Shown: piece by piece, positions 1-12,065 of the stretch
How positions within the stretch are numbered: position 1 is the stretch's first letter
Layout: each line of letters opens with the position of its first letter
NCBI RefSeq assembly: GCF_963678635.1
Contig: NC_087069.1
Location: 44,284,688 to 44,348,687 of the forward strand
Origin: Symsagittifera roscoffensis
Taxonomy: Eukaryota; Xenacoelomorpha; Acoela; Convolutidae
DNA: 64,000 nt
Direction of reading: 5' to 3'
The notes under the pieces: model-generated
Database searches by the model: none
The model's input: the letters and a program-made list of their open reading frames with translations, nothing else
What the model was told of the DNA's origin: nothing
Position numbers and translations under genes: made by a program

Positions 1-1684
1 AATTTTTTGTAGCTTAATTTCTTTTTTTTTTTGTTTTGAAAGCTTTCAAAAATTTTTAAATCACCTAACTAAGTTTTAAGATGTATATCTTATGAAAAAA
101 AAAGACATTTCAGCAGTCTTCGATGGGAAACTTTGCGATGTATCTTCTTGTAGCTAGTAGAAGCCATAGAATTCAGAAATATCTAAAATAGCAAGAAAAA
201 TCACAATCATTGATGTTTTCAGAGCAGAAATGACAGAGAAAACAAAAATTCAGGTCTGAAATTATAATGTGGCATGGATCTTTTCATATCTGATTTATAT
301 CAATCTTGTATAAGTACCCAAGCACAGTTTTAAAAATTTGCAACCCATCTCAGATCTAAAATTTAGATCTGTGCAGATCTTTGATTTCCATGTTATGAGC
401 TTATCTTGAAAAAAAATCAGATCGAATATTAGTTCTGAGATAAACTCTTTCTTATCCTATATCAATTGCATTTATGGCAAATAACAGTTTTCGCAAAGTT
501 TTGCTGTTCTTGCAATATTCGATTCTATTTCTGTTAAAAACCGGTTCCCAAATGTCCGAATAATTAAACAAACTTTTTTTCTACTATAATTTTTTTTTCA
601 ACTAATGCAAAAATTTGAACTTCATGCACTACTCATGCATTTACCGATGTTCATTTCATGCAGGATAAACATAATTCAGAAGTCTCGAAGTAATTTGCAA
701 AGTACCTGCTAAGTACCTGCAGATTATGCTAAGTACCGCATAGCTAGAGAAGCTTTAACATTCAGAACTACATGAAATAGCAAAAAAAATCAAATTCATT
801 GATGTCTTAAGATAAGAAATGACCATGAAAAACAAACTTCTATTTTTCAGTCAAATTCTGAAATAATTTTTTGTCAGATATGAAGTAATTCATTCTGAAA
901 GAATCCAAGGGACAATTCTCAGATTCACAACCCATCTCAGATCTGAAAAATGTTTTTCCAGATCTGAATTAGAGAATTTGAGCAAGTCAGAGACATATGA
1001 AAAGTTACTGAGAGTCGATTTCACAGAGGTGGCCAAAAAAGCTTGCCATGCAATTTCAATAAAGGAAAAATCTTAATTTTCAGTTGTGTATAAACCCATG
1101 CGTGCATAAAATTCTATCAAAACTCAACGATAAGCATTGTTTCCTAATTGAAATGATATGATGAATTTCTTTCCGTTATTTCTCAAGTTTTACTATCTAA
1201 CTTTGAATTCTGAGCGAAAGCTGAAAAACGACGAGTTTTCGAATTCAAGAATAGTCCTTAGTTGAGGGGAACAAATCTTGCAATTACTTGGCATTTGGTA
1301 TTTAGTTTCAAAAGATTACTTTTCATAGTTCACTCAGAATTATGAATGAAAACATTAAAGCTTTCTATAATTATAGAAATTCTTGTAGTCGAAGTTTTTT
1401 TATTTAGGTTGTTGTATTTAGGCCTGCTTTTTTATACAAATTGAAGTTTACCCTTTAAAAGCATTAAACAGCATCAAAATTTTTTTTTTTCGAAAATTGC
1501 TTTTTGAGCATGAAAGTGAGCCGAGATCAAAAATTGAGAAAAAACAATCCCTGAACTTGTAGTTTTCACTTCGGAAACTTCATGAAGCAATGAAAGAATG
1601 GTTTATCGTACAAGTTTCGAATATGGAAACTATGCTAAGCATTTTTCCCCGGCAATCCGAAACTGAAATTGTACGTTGATCACT
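1..1684. other. AT-rich stretch without a recognised gene
   Basis: There is no open frame of convincing composition. Short homopolymer A/T runs are common. Several AGATCT-containing near-palindromes occur around 350-380 and 940-965, but no repeat family could be defined. Confidence 0.6.
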
Positions 1685-2132
<448 letters not shown>

Positions 2133-3489
2133 CAGTTGCGCTGCTGGCATCAATCGCTCGCCTGGGTTCATCCTGAATTTGGTTGATAATGAATCCGTTA
2201 GTCATCAAATCAATCTAACTGAACGCCACTTTTTGCCTTCATAGATGATGATGAGACAATTGCATGATAAACGTTTCCAGCAAGGCTTGGACGATTAGCG
2301 AACCAGTGAAATTTCTAATTTCGGCATTCTGAAGTTACGCTGGTTGCTCTAAATGATAAATTGAAATGCCGGAAGTGAATTTACAAAGTTGTCTGCCCAG
2401 CTTAGGTCCAATTCGCCGCTGGAGAATATGGTTACAAGCAAGCCCTGTTCTGCCAAACAGCATTTGAATACTTCATCTTGTTTTTACTTTCGATAAGCGA
2501 AGGAATGAAAATAGACGTTTTTTTTATTTGCCTCATGTCTAGAACGGTAGATATTGAGGTTTTCCAATCTCTAGACACACACTCATGCGGTCTGGTTGAT
2601 TCCTTGTTAAGCACAGCACTCCCTTAAATAATTTTTCCAAAAGCAGCACAGATTTTACAGCTGGCATTTCGAGGAACGAGTTTTTAGCTGGCATTTTTTT
2701 ATAACAAAATTTCTCAAAAATGTTCGTGACCTAACAAAAGTGACTAAAACCAAGGTTCACTAAAAACTAGAGTCACCAAAGGGTTGATCGTCTGGAGTTT
2801 ACAATACGTTGGAAAAGACCTCAATTTTGTAAGACTTCTCTTCGCAAATCATAAACTGAAAGCACAAAACTTATAAACTGCATCAACTTTTCTCAAAGAT
2901 GACTAGTTTTTTGAAATTTTCAAAATATGAGACATTGATCAAGGCATATATAAATATGCCTTACAAAAGGATATTACTTTTTAGCCAGTTCGCAAAAGTT
3001 ATCCAGAGAAATAAAAAAAAACTTAAATTTGCATGCAACTTTTTTTGAAAAGGTTTGTTCGAGAATAAACTTCGATTTGCGATGGAAAAAAAATTTTGGA
3101 GCAATTTCGAAAATACTTTGAAAATTTTTGTTGTCGCCATCAGAAAAATGCTATTCAAACAATTTTCACATTTAGAAATTGTATGGTAACCATTTTTTAT
3201 CCAAAAAAAAACTTTTTTTCTATCACCAGACAGAATCATTTGGTTCAAATAGCCGCAGAAACTAGTTTGAATTTTTTTTCAAGGGTTTTTTGGAAATTGT
3301 ATGCAAGTTTTATGATTGGTATTTTTCCATACATTTGATGTATAAAATTGTATGATAGGCAATTTTGGTGTATGGATTTGTAAGAGACATAATTTTGGTA
3401 CATGGAGTTCAAGCCGAGTAGTTACCTCTAACAAACATCCTAGTTATTTCGGCGGCTGGATTCATGAATTCATCTGCTTCATCAAAAAT
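2133..3489. other. Non-coding spacer, nothing recognised
   Basis: AT-rich sequence with poly-A and poly-T runs and only short open frames. I found no motif, RNA gene or repeat boundary that I could defend. Confidence 0.5.
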
Positions 3490-3497
3490 ACCAGGAG

Positions 3498-5745
3498 GGT
3501 TCCCAAGATTATCACCCCGTGTTTCTTAACCCCTTTTTTCTTTCTCTCATACACTCTCTCATATAACCCCGAAATTAGATAACCCCACTGCAATTTAACC
3601 CTTTTTTAACACCAACTATTGATTAAAAGCAAAACTTACTTTAAAGGGATTCGGATCCATATCGTCGGTAAACATCAAAGCTTTAATTGCGAAAACTTTG
3701 CGAACCAAAATGAATTAAGATGCACGCTGCTAAATGCGTTTTAGATATGAACAGAAATGACGATGCCGATAGTCTAGACATTGATATGAACTTGAAAACG
3801 AATATGACCGACATTATTCAAATTAATTACCAAAACTGATTGGATTTTTCGAAAACTGAACTTGATCTTAAAAAATTTCCTGCCAATAAAAGATTAATTG
3901 GCTGAATTCAAGTGAAATATGAAATGAGAACTGGTTGTGACACAAAAGTTGATCTAAGCGGACCATTTTAAATTGAAATACCGATGATTTTAATCAAAAC
4001 TTATCTATTTTTCCGAACCATCTAAACTTTGTCAACTTTGTTTCGAACTGTCGGCATACAACGCAATGACTAAAGGGTTTGCCAGCCCCTAGTACCAACC
4101 TAGCTTTCCATCCAAAGGAGCGATTGTTCCGGGATTAAATTGCTAAAAACAGCATTTGTCAAATGCGAGTCAAGTCAATGCGTTTTTTTACATCTCCTGG
4201 AGGCTGCAAGGAGCCATCTTTTCTCAAAAAAGTTGACAAACAAAGTTTTAATTTGAAAATATATACAAAAAAAACTAAAGAGCAAATATTTAACTCAGAT
4301 TCGACATAGTGCAAAAGAAATGCAAATTAGTTTTTCTTCGTTAAGAAACATAATATTCTGCACTTTTTCGTTGAGCACCCAGTTTTTTTTCCTTTTTTTG
4401 TAAAATGGTGTTCACTCGAGGCGTTACAGAAATTAGGTTTTTGCACGGAAGAATTTTTTTGCAAATTTGCAATCACTTTCTATATAATGGGATGTAACCC
4501 CTTGAAGTATGACTGTCTGCCATAATGCCAGCCCTCTACAGCATTTGTTGTTCTGGCCAAACCCGATGATGCCGCATCCCCTTGATTTCATAATGAAGGG
4601 GGAATATGATTTCTCGATTCTGGACGACACTTTTCAAGAGGTTAGATCCAAAAAAACGCAAAGCTCGTCAACTTTTGCTAATTTTTCCGACTATTTCATG
4701 GTCGATCGCAAACTATTTGAATTTCTTCCACTATTTTTTTGTATGAATTTCCTATTTCTTCTTTTTCGAAAGCCAATTCGGGTAACATTTTGAGTGCAAA
4801 AGCTAACTCGTGGTTTGTTTCGTAATCCTTTTTCTATCCGAGCTCCGCGATTTTTCTCATAAAACTTTATGAAAGATGGAAGAAACATCCCGACAGCTTG
4901 GTCTTGGGAAATTTTTCTGAAAAGCTTGAATAGCGGCCTGCTAAAAAAGACTTCTTCTCGTTGCTTGAGCGCTCGTTGTGCGGTGCGAACTAAGTTTTTC
5001 TTTGGTTGGTAGGGCTAGTTGAGTGGTAAAGTCGTCTGTAAAGGGCTGAATGGCGGTTGCGATTGCGACTGTTGGGGTATTACTATCGCTCAGATCCTTG
5101 ATGTTTTTCAAAATTAGTCAAGCGCCGTGGGAATATCGTGACTATGTTCATCCCTCGTTTCGTTTCAATAACGTTTTCTCCATCCGTGATTGCTGTTGCG
5201 CGGCATTTATGGGTTTGGTACTTCGAGCAGATCCAATTTGAATTTGTCTTGTTTTTGCGTTTAAGGTAAAACTCGTGGCCTGATACCACTAGCTTTTGTT
5301 TTTTGTTTGTCTTTCGAAGATTAAAAAAATGGATTGACGCTTCAAGCATTATATCTGCTCTGATAGAGTGGTAGAACAATAGTTCAAGAAATATGCAGTG
5401 AGTTTTTTTGACAAAACTCACAAACGTCTTTTGTTGCCTTCAATTAGCACCATTTAGGTTATTTCTGTTTTAAACGCGTGAGTGAGGGATTCTTTCTCTA
5501 ACTAATTGAAATGCAATTATTTTTGAGATCCTTGAGGCATCAAATGAATTAAAATAAGCTTTTCAGGTCTCAATTAGTACACTTAATTGGACTACTCCTG
5601 TAATTCTGAAAAGGACCTGATTTGAAACAAATTATTGTCATTAAAAGGGGGTTAAATTGTTGTGGGGTTGTAATGTTACGGGGTTATATTTAAGGGTGTG
5701 TAAACATAGGGGGTTAAATATCGTGGGGTTAAAGAATGGGACACC
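3498..5745. mobile_element. DNA transposon with long imperfect TIRs and an 8-bp TSD, probably MULE-like
   Basis: The left end starts GGTTCCCAAGATTATCACCCC. The right end, read in reverse complement, starts GGTGTCCCATTCTTTAACCCC. Both ends continue for roughly 110 bp as a degenerate minisatellite of ATTTAACCCC-type units, so the inverted repeats are long but imperfect. The direct repeat ACCAGGAG flanks the element exactly (3490-3497 and 5746-5753). The interior carries a minus-strand FLYWCH zinc-finger remnant. FLYWCH modules accompany Mutator-like (MULE) transposases in animals, so MULE is the best guess, although MULEs usually leave 9 bp. No transposase catalytic region is recognisable, so the element is non-autonomous or decayed. 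Confidence 0.75.
5083..5421 (-). pseudogene. FLYWCH zinc-finger fragment, frameshifted
   Basis: The minus-strand frame contains a typical FLYWCH pattern: a hydrophobic strand followed by HEFYLKRK, then W-I-C, six residues, C (WICSKYQTHKC), then a basic strand. The expected H-x-H pair is not in this frame but appears one base away, near 5125-5150, as EHSHDIP. The metal-binding set W..C..C..H.H is therefore present but split by a one-base indel. FLYWCH domains bind DNA and are found in MULE transposases and in proteins derived from them. It lies inside the TIR-bounded element 3498-5745 and was probably part of its protein. The upstream residues are not recognisable. Confidence 0.7.
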
Positions 5746-7101
5746 ACCAGGAGCTAGATGTTTTTGGTCGACTTCAGTCAGTAGAAGATAGCGGAAACTT
5801 TGTTTGCATGGTGGACTTGTCAAACATTTGTCCAAAAAAAACATAGATTCTCTAGACATTTTTTTTGGACTTCAGTATAAATTTCACTTTCTCACAAGCT
5901 GATGTCAATTTGGACATGCATGAGTAGTACAAAGGTCCTAAACAATTCCAGTGACTCACCGCCTGCTAAAAGAAGCGAAATCTGGATGTTGCCAAAAAAA
6001 GTCTGCTGTTCTGGTAGATTATTTTTTTTTTCTTCTAATTTTTTAAAATTTTAACATGGGCTTCTCAAACTGTTTTTCTTGTTTATTTTGTTGAAAGAAT
6101 GTTGAACAAAGTATGTTTTTCTGGTCGTGATTTAAAGCCAGTTCCAGGGTTTTTCAACAAGAAATTTGACGCGTTTGATTTCACAGTGTGTTTTGTGTAA
6201 TATTACATATTTAAGTTCATTTTTTGAGCATATGTGGTATGAGCATTTTTTAGAGTGCACGACATTCAAACTTTGGCTTGAATAGCGACGAAAAAGACAA
6301 CATCAATGGCTTGACAAGCGCCAACTGAGCAGCAATGTCGACAGACCAACTCCTTCGTTTTAAACGCTCTGAAGAACAAGAAGTCATATTAAATGCCCGG
6401 CCCGGGTTGACCTCCATAGACCAAAAATGCTAATTATATTTTTTCGTAAATTTATTCTATGAAAAAATACTACTCATGCAAGTTTCATACTTTTTGCTAA
6501 AATGACATCATCGAAATTTCAAAGAACTTTTTTCTTGTTTTGGCATATAAGTCAGTGCATCGTACTAAACAGAAAAGAAAAAAATTTAAAAAAAAATTGT
6601 AAGCATGTAGTTTCCATATTTTGAAGTTGTATGACTAGTACTTTTTTGATGGCGACAACAAAAATTTCTCGACAACTAAAACTTTTATGGCGACAACTAA
6701 AATAATTTCTAAAAGTTATTTTGAAATTGCACCAAATTTTTTTTTTCAAACTCAAACAGAAATTTTTAACAAAACAAACATTTTTAACCAAAAAAAATGT
6801 TTGCAAAGTTTAATTTTTTTGTGCATAACGAAGTCCTGGATACACAAAAAACGTTTTTTTTTCTGTTTCTCTGGACAGTTTTTTTTCAAACAGGCTAGAA
6901 ACTCCTATTTCTTTTGCATGGCATGTTTATATATGCGTTGATTTTTGTCTTATAATTTGAAAGTACTAATTTTAAAAATCATCATCCTTGACTAGTTTTA
7001 CCAAATTTTAAAAAATGGGTTTTTTCCTTTATATGATTTGTGAAAAAAAAGTCTTACACAATTTAGGTCGTTTCCTTACACACCTCAGGTCTTCTAATGC
7101 A

Positions 7102-7504
7102 CGTGTTTTTACAAAACAGTCCCATACAAAACAATCCAATACAAAACAGTCCGGAAAAGTATGAAAATGAACGAAAAAACAGTCCAATACAAAACAGTCC
7201 GAACAACAGTCCCAAGTAATAATTGTTTTAACAAGCCGGCAGGCCGAGAATGAAACAAACATAATGAACAAAATAGTGACCGCCGCAGTCGCGCCAACGT
7301 GTTGCGAGCTTGCCAACAGAGGGTAGGACTTGATACGAAATTTAGAGCCGGTTATCGCCGCAAAGCGGCGACGAGCGCGCAGCGCGCCCACCGGAGACCT
7401 TAAACCGGACTGTTTTCTAATGGACTGGTTTTTCCTCCATTACATGATTTTTCGGACTATTTTGTATTGGACTGTTTTGTATGGGACTGTTTTGTATATG
7501 CACC
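7102..7504. mobile_element. 403-bp MITE with ~45-bp TIRs and an 8-bp TSD
   Basis: The left arm contains ACAAAACAGTCCCATACAAA, repeated in variant form. The right arm is its reverse complement over about 45 bp and also holds three CAGTCC-type sub-repeats. The direct repeat CTAATGCA flanks it (7094-7101 and 7505-7512). The paralogous copy at 10297-10304 has a single CCAATGCA and no insert, which is an empty site. The centre (about 7270-7410) is strikingly GC- and CpG-rich compared with its surroundings. An 8-bp TSD fits hAT-type elements, but the TIR tips do not match a family I recognise. Confidence 0.85.
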
Positions 7505-8172
7505 CTAATGCAGAGTAAATGCCAAACGATCAACACTTTGGTGGCTATATTTTTGAGTAAGCCGTAGTTTTTGTCACATGTGTTAGTCCACGAATACATC
7601 CAAAAATTTTGAGAAAAAATTTTAAGAAAAAAAACCTTTTTTTTTGGTGTATGGCAAAATGCTACTCAGAGAATTTTCATATATGAAAATTCACAAATCT
7701 TAAGCAATTCATGCCGTTTCTGTACTTATGGAATTGCGTGAAAAGTGTATGATACGCGTTTTTCCATCAGGAAATTGTTTGATTAGCATTTGTATTTCAA
7801 CCCGGGTGAAGTTCGAACTGATTTCAATACCATAATAAGTTTTATAGAGGATAACGCGAAATTTGGTCGAAATCGGCGTTTTTTTTTCGAAAAAGCCTCA
7901 ACTCGAGCTATTCGATAATTTGGATCAACATTCAGGAGTTTGGACCACTTCAGGACGAAACTAAAATTGATTACAAACATGTAACTCATTTTGAAATAGT
8001 AGCGCAGTTTGAAAGTAAGTGTCTTTCAATATGTAAGAAGGTGATTTTTGATCAAGAAATGTTAATCGAAACTTCTGATTTCTATTAATGATAACAAAAA
8101 TGAATGTTCTATTTATGTGTGAATTTTGATATGTATTGTACATGCCAACTCGCAAAACTTGAGTTTAGGTAA

Positions 8173-8192
8173 CCCCCCCCCCCCCCCCCCGT
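8173..8192. repeat. Poly-C run (20 C)
   Basis: An uninterrupted C run, unusual in this AT-rich region. The paralogous position at about 11513-11524 has a shorter C run, so length has changed since the duplication. Confidence 0.95.
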
Positions 8193-8199
8193 TGGAGCG

Positions 8200-8760
8200 C
8201 CGGCGAATTAGCCTACTACTCTTTCTTCTGATCTACAGTTGACCCATCACTTCAACCTGTTTTGTTTTTTAAATTGATTCGGTTTTGACATTTTATTTGT
8301 TCCTAATTTGATCACTTCACTCGATCCACCTTTCCAATTTGTCAATAAACAATTTATCCTCCATTTCAACGTTAGACTGTCCTCTGATCCAAATTTGACC
8401 CCCTCATTTATTCCGCGGTCCCAAGATAACCTATTTGAACCCCCTTGTATGATCTACCTTTCCATTTGATCCACATTTGAACCTTCATTTGATCCACCTT
8501 TCTTTTGATCCGCAATGACCCCCTTCACTTGATCAGTCTTTCCATTTGACCACATTTGAACCTTCATTTGACCCCAATTGGAGCTTGCATTCGATCACGT
8601 TTTGACCCCTTTACTTCTCCACCCTTCAATTTGATTCAAAAGTCACCCGTCATTTGTTTAAAACTTTGACCCTTCAACTGCTCCAACCTTCCATTTGATC
8701 CACCTTACCCTCCATGAATTCAGCGTTTCAGAATCCAACCCAATCAAACATACAGTGTAC
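8200..8760. repeat. Degenerate TTTGATCC/TTTGACCC minisatellite
   Basis: About 25 loosely spaced variants of CATTTGATCCACCTTT and TTTGACCCC with a unit of roughly 15-25 bp. The same array, shorter, occurs at 11560-11860 in the second copy of the segmental duplication. There is no coding potential. Confidence 0.8.
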
Positions 8761-9188
8761 TCAAATCCTCATTCTCAACAAAAATTTGCCATAAATGAAC
8801 AATAAAATTAGTTACAAAAAGATTCCAAAATAAATTCTGAAAGCAGATAAAAACTTAAGTTACAATTTGATGGTTTTCAGCCTGATTCAATCTAACAACT
8901 TTATTTGTTTTTATTAATTTTTAATAAAATTTAAAACAAATTAATCTTTTTATCACAAAAATCACAATTCAATTTCATTTTATTCTCTATATAATAAGCA
9001 GAATTGGTCAGATTTAATTGAGGTGAAGTTTCAGACCAAAACAAAACTTGACCCAAATGTTTTGACGGAATTTCGATGCTCAAAAAAACCGCGACATCAG
9101 TTTTATTCTGTTAGTTCAATCAGTCTTTCAACCGTCACGTATATATATAAATGAGTATTCAGGGTATCAACAAAAAATCAACAAAAAG
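8761..9188. other. AT-rich spacer between the two duplicated blocks
   Basis: I see no gene, and no repeat boundary beyond the ends of the flanking duplicated blocks. Confidence 0.5.
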
Positions 9189-11860
9189 TTGCCAAAAAAG
9201 CCTGCTATTCTGGTAGATTATATTTGTTTTTTTTTCTTCTAATTTTTCACAATTTTAACACGGGCTTCTGTAACTGTTTTCTTCTTTAACTTGTTGGAAG
9301 AATTTTAAGCAAAGTATGTTTTTCTGGTCATGATTGAAAGCCGGTTCCAGGGTTTTTCAACAAGAAGTCTGACGCGTTTGAATTCACAGTTTGATTCATG
9401 TTGTATTACATGTTTGGGTTCAATTTTTGAACTGCTATGATTCATTTTTTGAGCATATGTGGTATGAGCATTTTTTAGAGTGCACGACATTCAAACTTTG
9501 GCTGGAATAGCGACGAAAAAGACAAAATCAATGGCTTGGCAAGCGAGGAAATCTGCCAACTGAGCAGCAATAACGACATACCAACTCTTTCGGTTGAAGA
9601 ACAAGAAATAATATTAAATGCCCAATGCCCAGCCCGGGTTGACCTCCTTAGACCAAAAAAGCTAATTATATAATTTCATACTTTAGGTCTATGAAAAAAT
9701 ACTACTCATGCAAGTTCATACTAATGAAGTCATCGAAATTTCAAAGAACTTTTTTTTTGTTTGGGCTTATAATTCAGTGCATCGTACTAACCAAAAAAGA
9801 AAAAAAAATTGTAAAAAAAAATTGTAAGCATGTAATTTCCATATATTGAAATTGTATGACTAGTACTTTTTTTGATGGCGACAACAAAAAATTCTCGACA
9901 ACTAAAACTTTGATGGCGACAACTAAACTCATTTCGAAAACTATTTTGAAATTGCACTAATTTTTTTTTTTTCAAATTCAAATAGAAACTTTTAACAAAA
10001 CAAACATTTACCGTGTCACGAAAAAACTGTTTGCAAAGTTTAGTTTTTTGTGCATAACGAAGTACTGGATACACAAAAACTGTTTTTTTCTGTTTCTCTT
10101 GACAATTTTTTTTCAAACAGGCTAAAAACTCCCATTTATTTTGCATGGCATGTTTATATATGCCTTGATCACAATCTTGTAGTTTGAAAATACTAATTTT
10201 AAAAATCACCATCCTTGACTAGTATTACCAAATTTAAAAAAAATGGGTTTTTGCAGTATATGAATTGTGAAAAAAGTCTTACACAATTCAGGTCGTCCAA
10301 TGCAGTGTAAATGCCAAACGATCAACCCTTTGGTGGCTATACTTTTGAGTAAGCCATAGTTTTTGTCACTTGTGTTCGGTCACGAATACGTTCAAAAAAC
10401 TTTGAGAAAAAATTGTAAAAAAACCTCTTTTTTTTGGTGTATGGGAAAATGCTACTCAGAAAATTTCCATTTAGGAAAATTTCAAATCATAAATATTTCA
10501 TGCAATCTCTGTACTTATGGAAATGCCTGAAAAGTGTATGGTAAGCATTTTTCCTTTAGGAAATTGTTTGATTAGCATTTTTATGTCCACCCGGGTGAAG
10601 TTCGAACTGAGTTCAATACCATAATAAGTTTGATTGAGGATAATGCGAAATTTGGTCGAAATCGGCGCTTTTTTTTCAAAAAAGCCTCAACTCACGCTAT
10701 TCGATAATTTGGATCAACATTCAGGAGTTTGGACACTTCAGTTTGGACAACGAAACTAAAATTGATTATGAACTTGTTACTCATTTTGAAATAGTAGTGC
10801 AGTTTGAAAATAAGTGTATTTCAATATGTAAGAAGGTGATTTTTGATCAAAAAATGTTAATCGAAACTACTGACTTCTATTAATGATTTTTTGAAACTGT
10901 TTTACGTAAAGAAACACTAGGCTCACAAGTTCTTACATAAAATTTTTCTGAGTTGATTACATTCAAAATTTACAAAAATGGGAGAAAAATTTTTTTTCAT
11001 CACGAGGCATAATTTTATGGGAAATGTAGGCGGGCTCTGCAACAAGGACGCTCAGTTTGTTCTTTTTTTGTTCTTTCATTTTCTTTAATCGTTCCGACAA
11101 AACTGTAATATGGTGAAAGACTTGTTTTTGGAATCTAGGAACATACAGACACAAAATGTGCCCCTATCCAGTTCACAGTTTGGCCTCGTAATATTAGTTG
11201 CAAAAAACATTTCTTTGCATGCCTTTTTTTGATTTTTTGTCAATAGTGTAGTCCAGGCATACTCTTTTCGCTCAAGGATCAAGGAAACAAAGTTACAAGA
11301 ACAAAAATTTTGTGTTATGTGGAAAACCAGAATTTTTAAAAATAAACACTTAGATAAACTTGAGGTCTGTCAAAATGAAGCCGTTATTAACAAACTCTTA
11401 AACTTAGAGAAAAAGACTTGTTTTATAGACGTACACAATTGATTGTTGTATTTATGTGTGAAGTTTCATATGTATTGTACATGCCAACTCGCAAAACTTG
11501 AGTTTAAGTAATCCCCCCCCCCCTGTTGGAGCACCGGCGAATTAGCCTACTACTCTTTATTTTGATCTACAGTTGACCCATCACTTCAACCTGTTTTTTT
11601 AAAATTTGATTCGATTTTTGACATTTCATTTGTTCCTCATTTGATCACTTCACTCGATCCACTTTTCCAATTGATAAACAATTTATCCTCCAGTTCATTG
11701 TTTTGAGTGTCCTCTGATCCAAAGTTGACCCCCTCATTTATTCCGCGCTCCCAAGAACCCCCTTGTATGATCTACCTTTCCATTTGATCCAAATTTGAAC
11801 ATTCATTTGACCCCAATTGAATTGGAGCTTGCATTTGATCACTTTTTGAAAGGTAAAACT
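9189..11860. repeat. Segmental duplication, copy 2
   Basis: Collinear with 5989-8760. It lacks the MITE of copy 1 but has about 550 bp (roughly 10882-11435) that copy 1 lacks. That extra piece has no obvious inverted ends or target duplication. The poly-C and TTTGATCC arrays are shorter than in copy 1. Confidence 0.85.
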
Positions 11861-11889
11861 TTGTGTACTTGGTAAGAAATTTAAGGGTT

Positions 11890-12065
11890 TTTAGTAAGAA
11901 CTATAATCAATTATAATCAATTATTATCGATTATAAAAGATTACAATCTCTTGGAAAATATCACGATTATAATCAATTATAAATCCCTTAAATTCCAAAT
12001 TTTGGTAAATATAATTGATTGTAATTGCCAAAAAAAATCATCATAATAATCCGTTATAATCAAGT
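11890..12065. repeat. AT-rich repeat of TTATAATCAATTATAATC type
   Basis: Irregular tandem and inverted repeats of ATTATAATCAA units. They could form hairpins. No function is evident. Confidence 0.7.

Larger units (their letters stand above)
5989..8760. repeat. Segmental duplication, copy 1
   Basis: This block is collinear with 9189-11860 at roughly 85-90% identity by eye. Landmarks shared by both copies, in order, are the CTGGTAGATTAT start, a GACGCGTTTGA tract, AGCCCGGGTTGACCTCC-like sequence, TGGCGACAACAAAAA, a CCGGGTGAAGTTCGAACTGA segment, a poly-C run, and a TTTGATCC minisatellite. Copy 1 has an extra 403-bp MITE (7102-7504). No coding function is visible in either copy. Confidence 0.85.

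Noticed and set aside
5015-5060. tRNA gene (A-box-like TAGTTGAGTGGTAAAG)
   Set aside because: No B box at the right distance and no cloverleaf.
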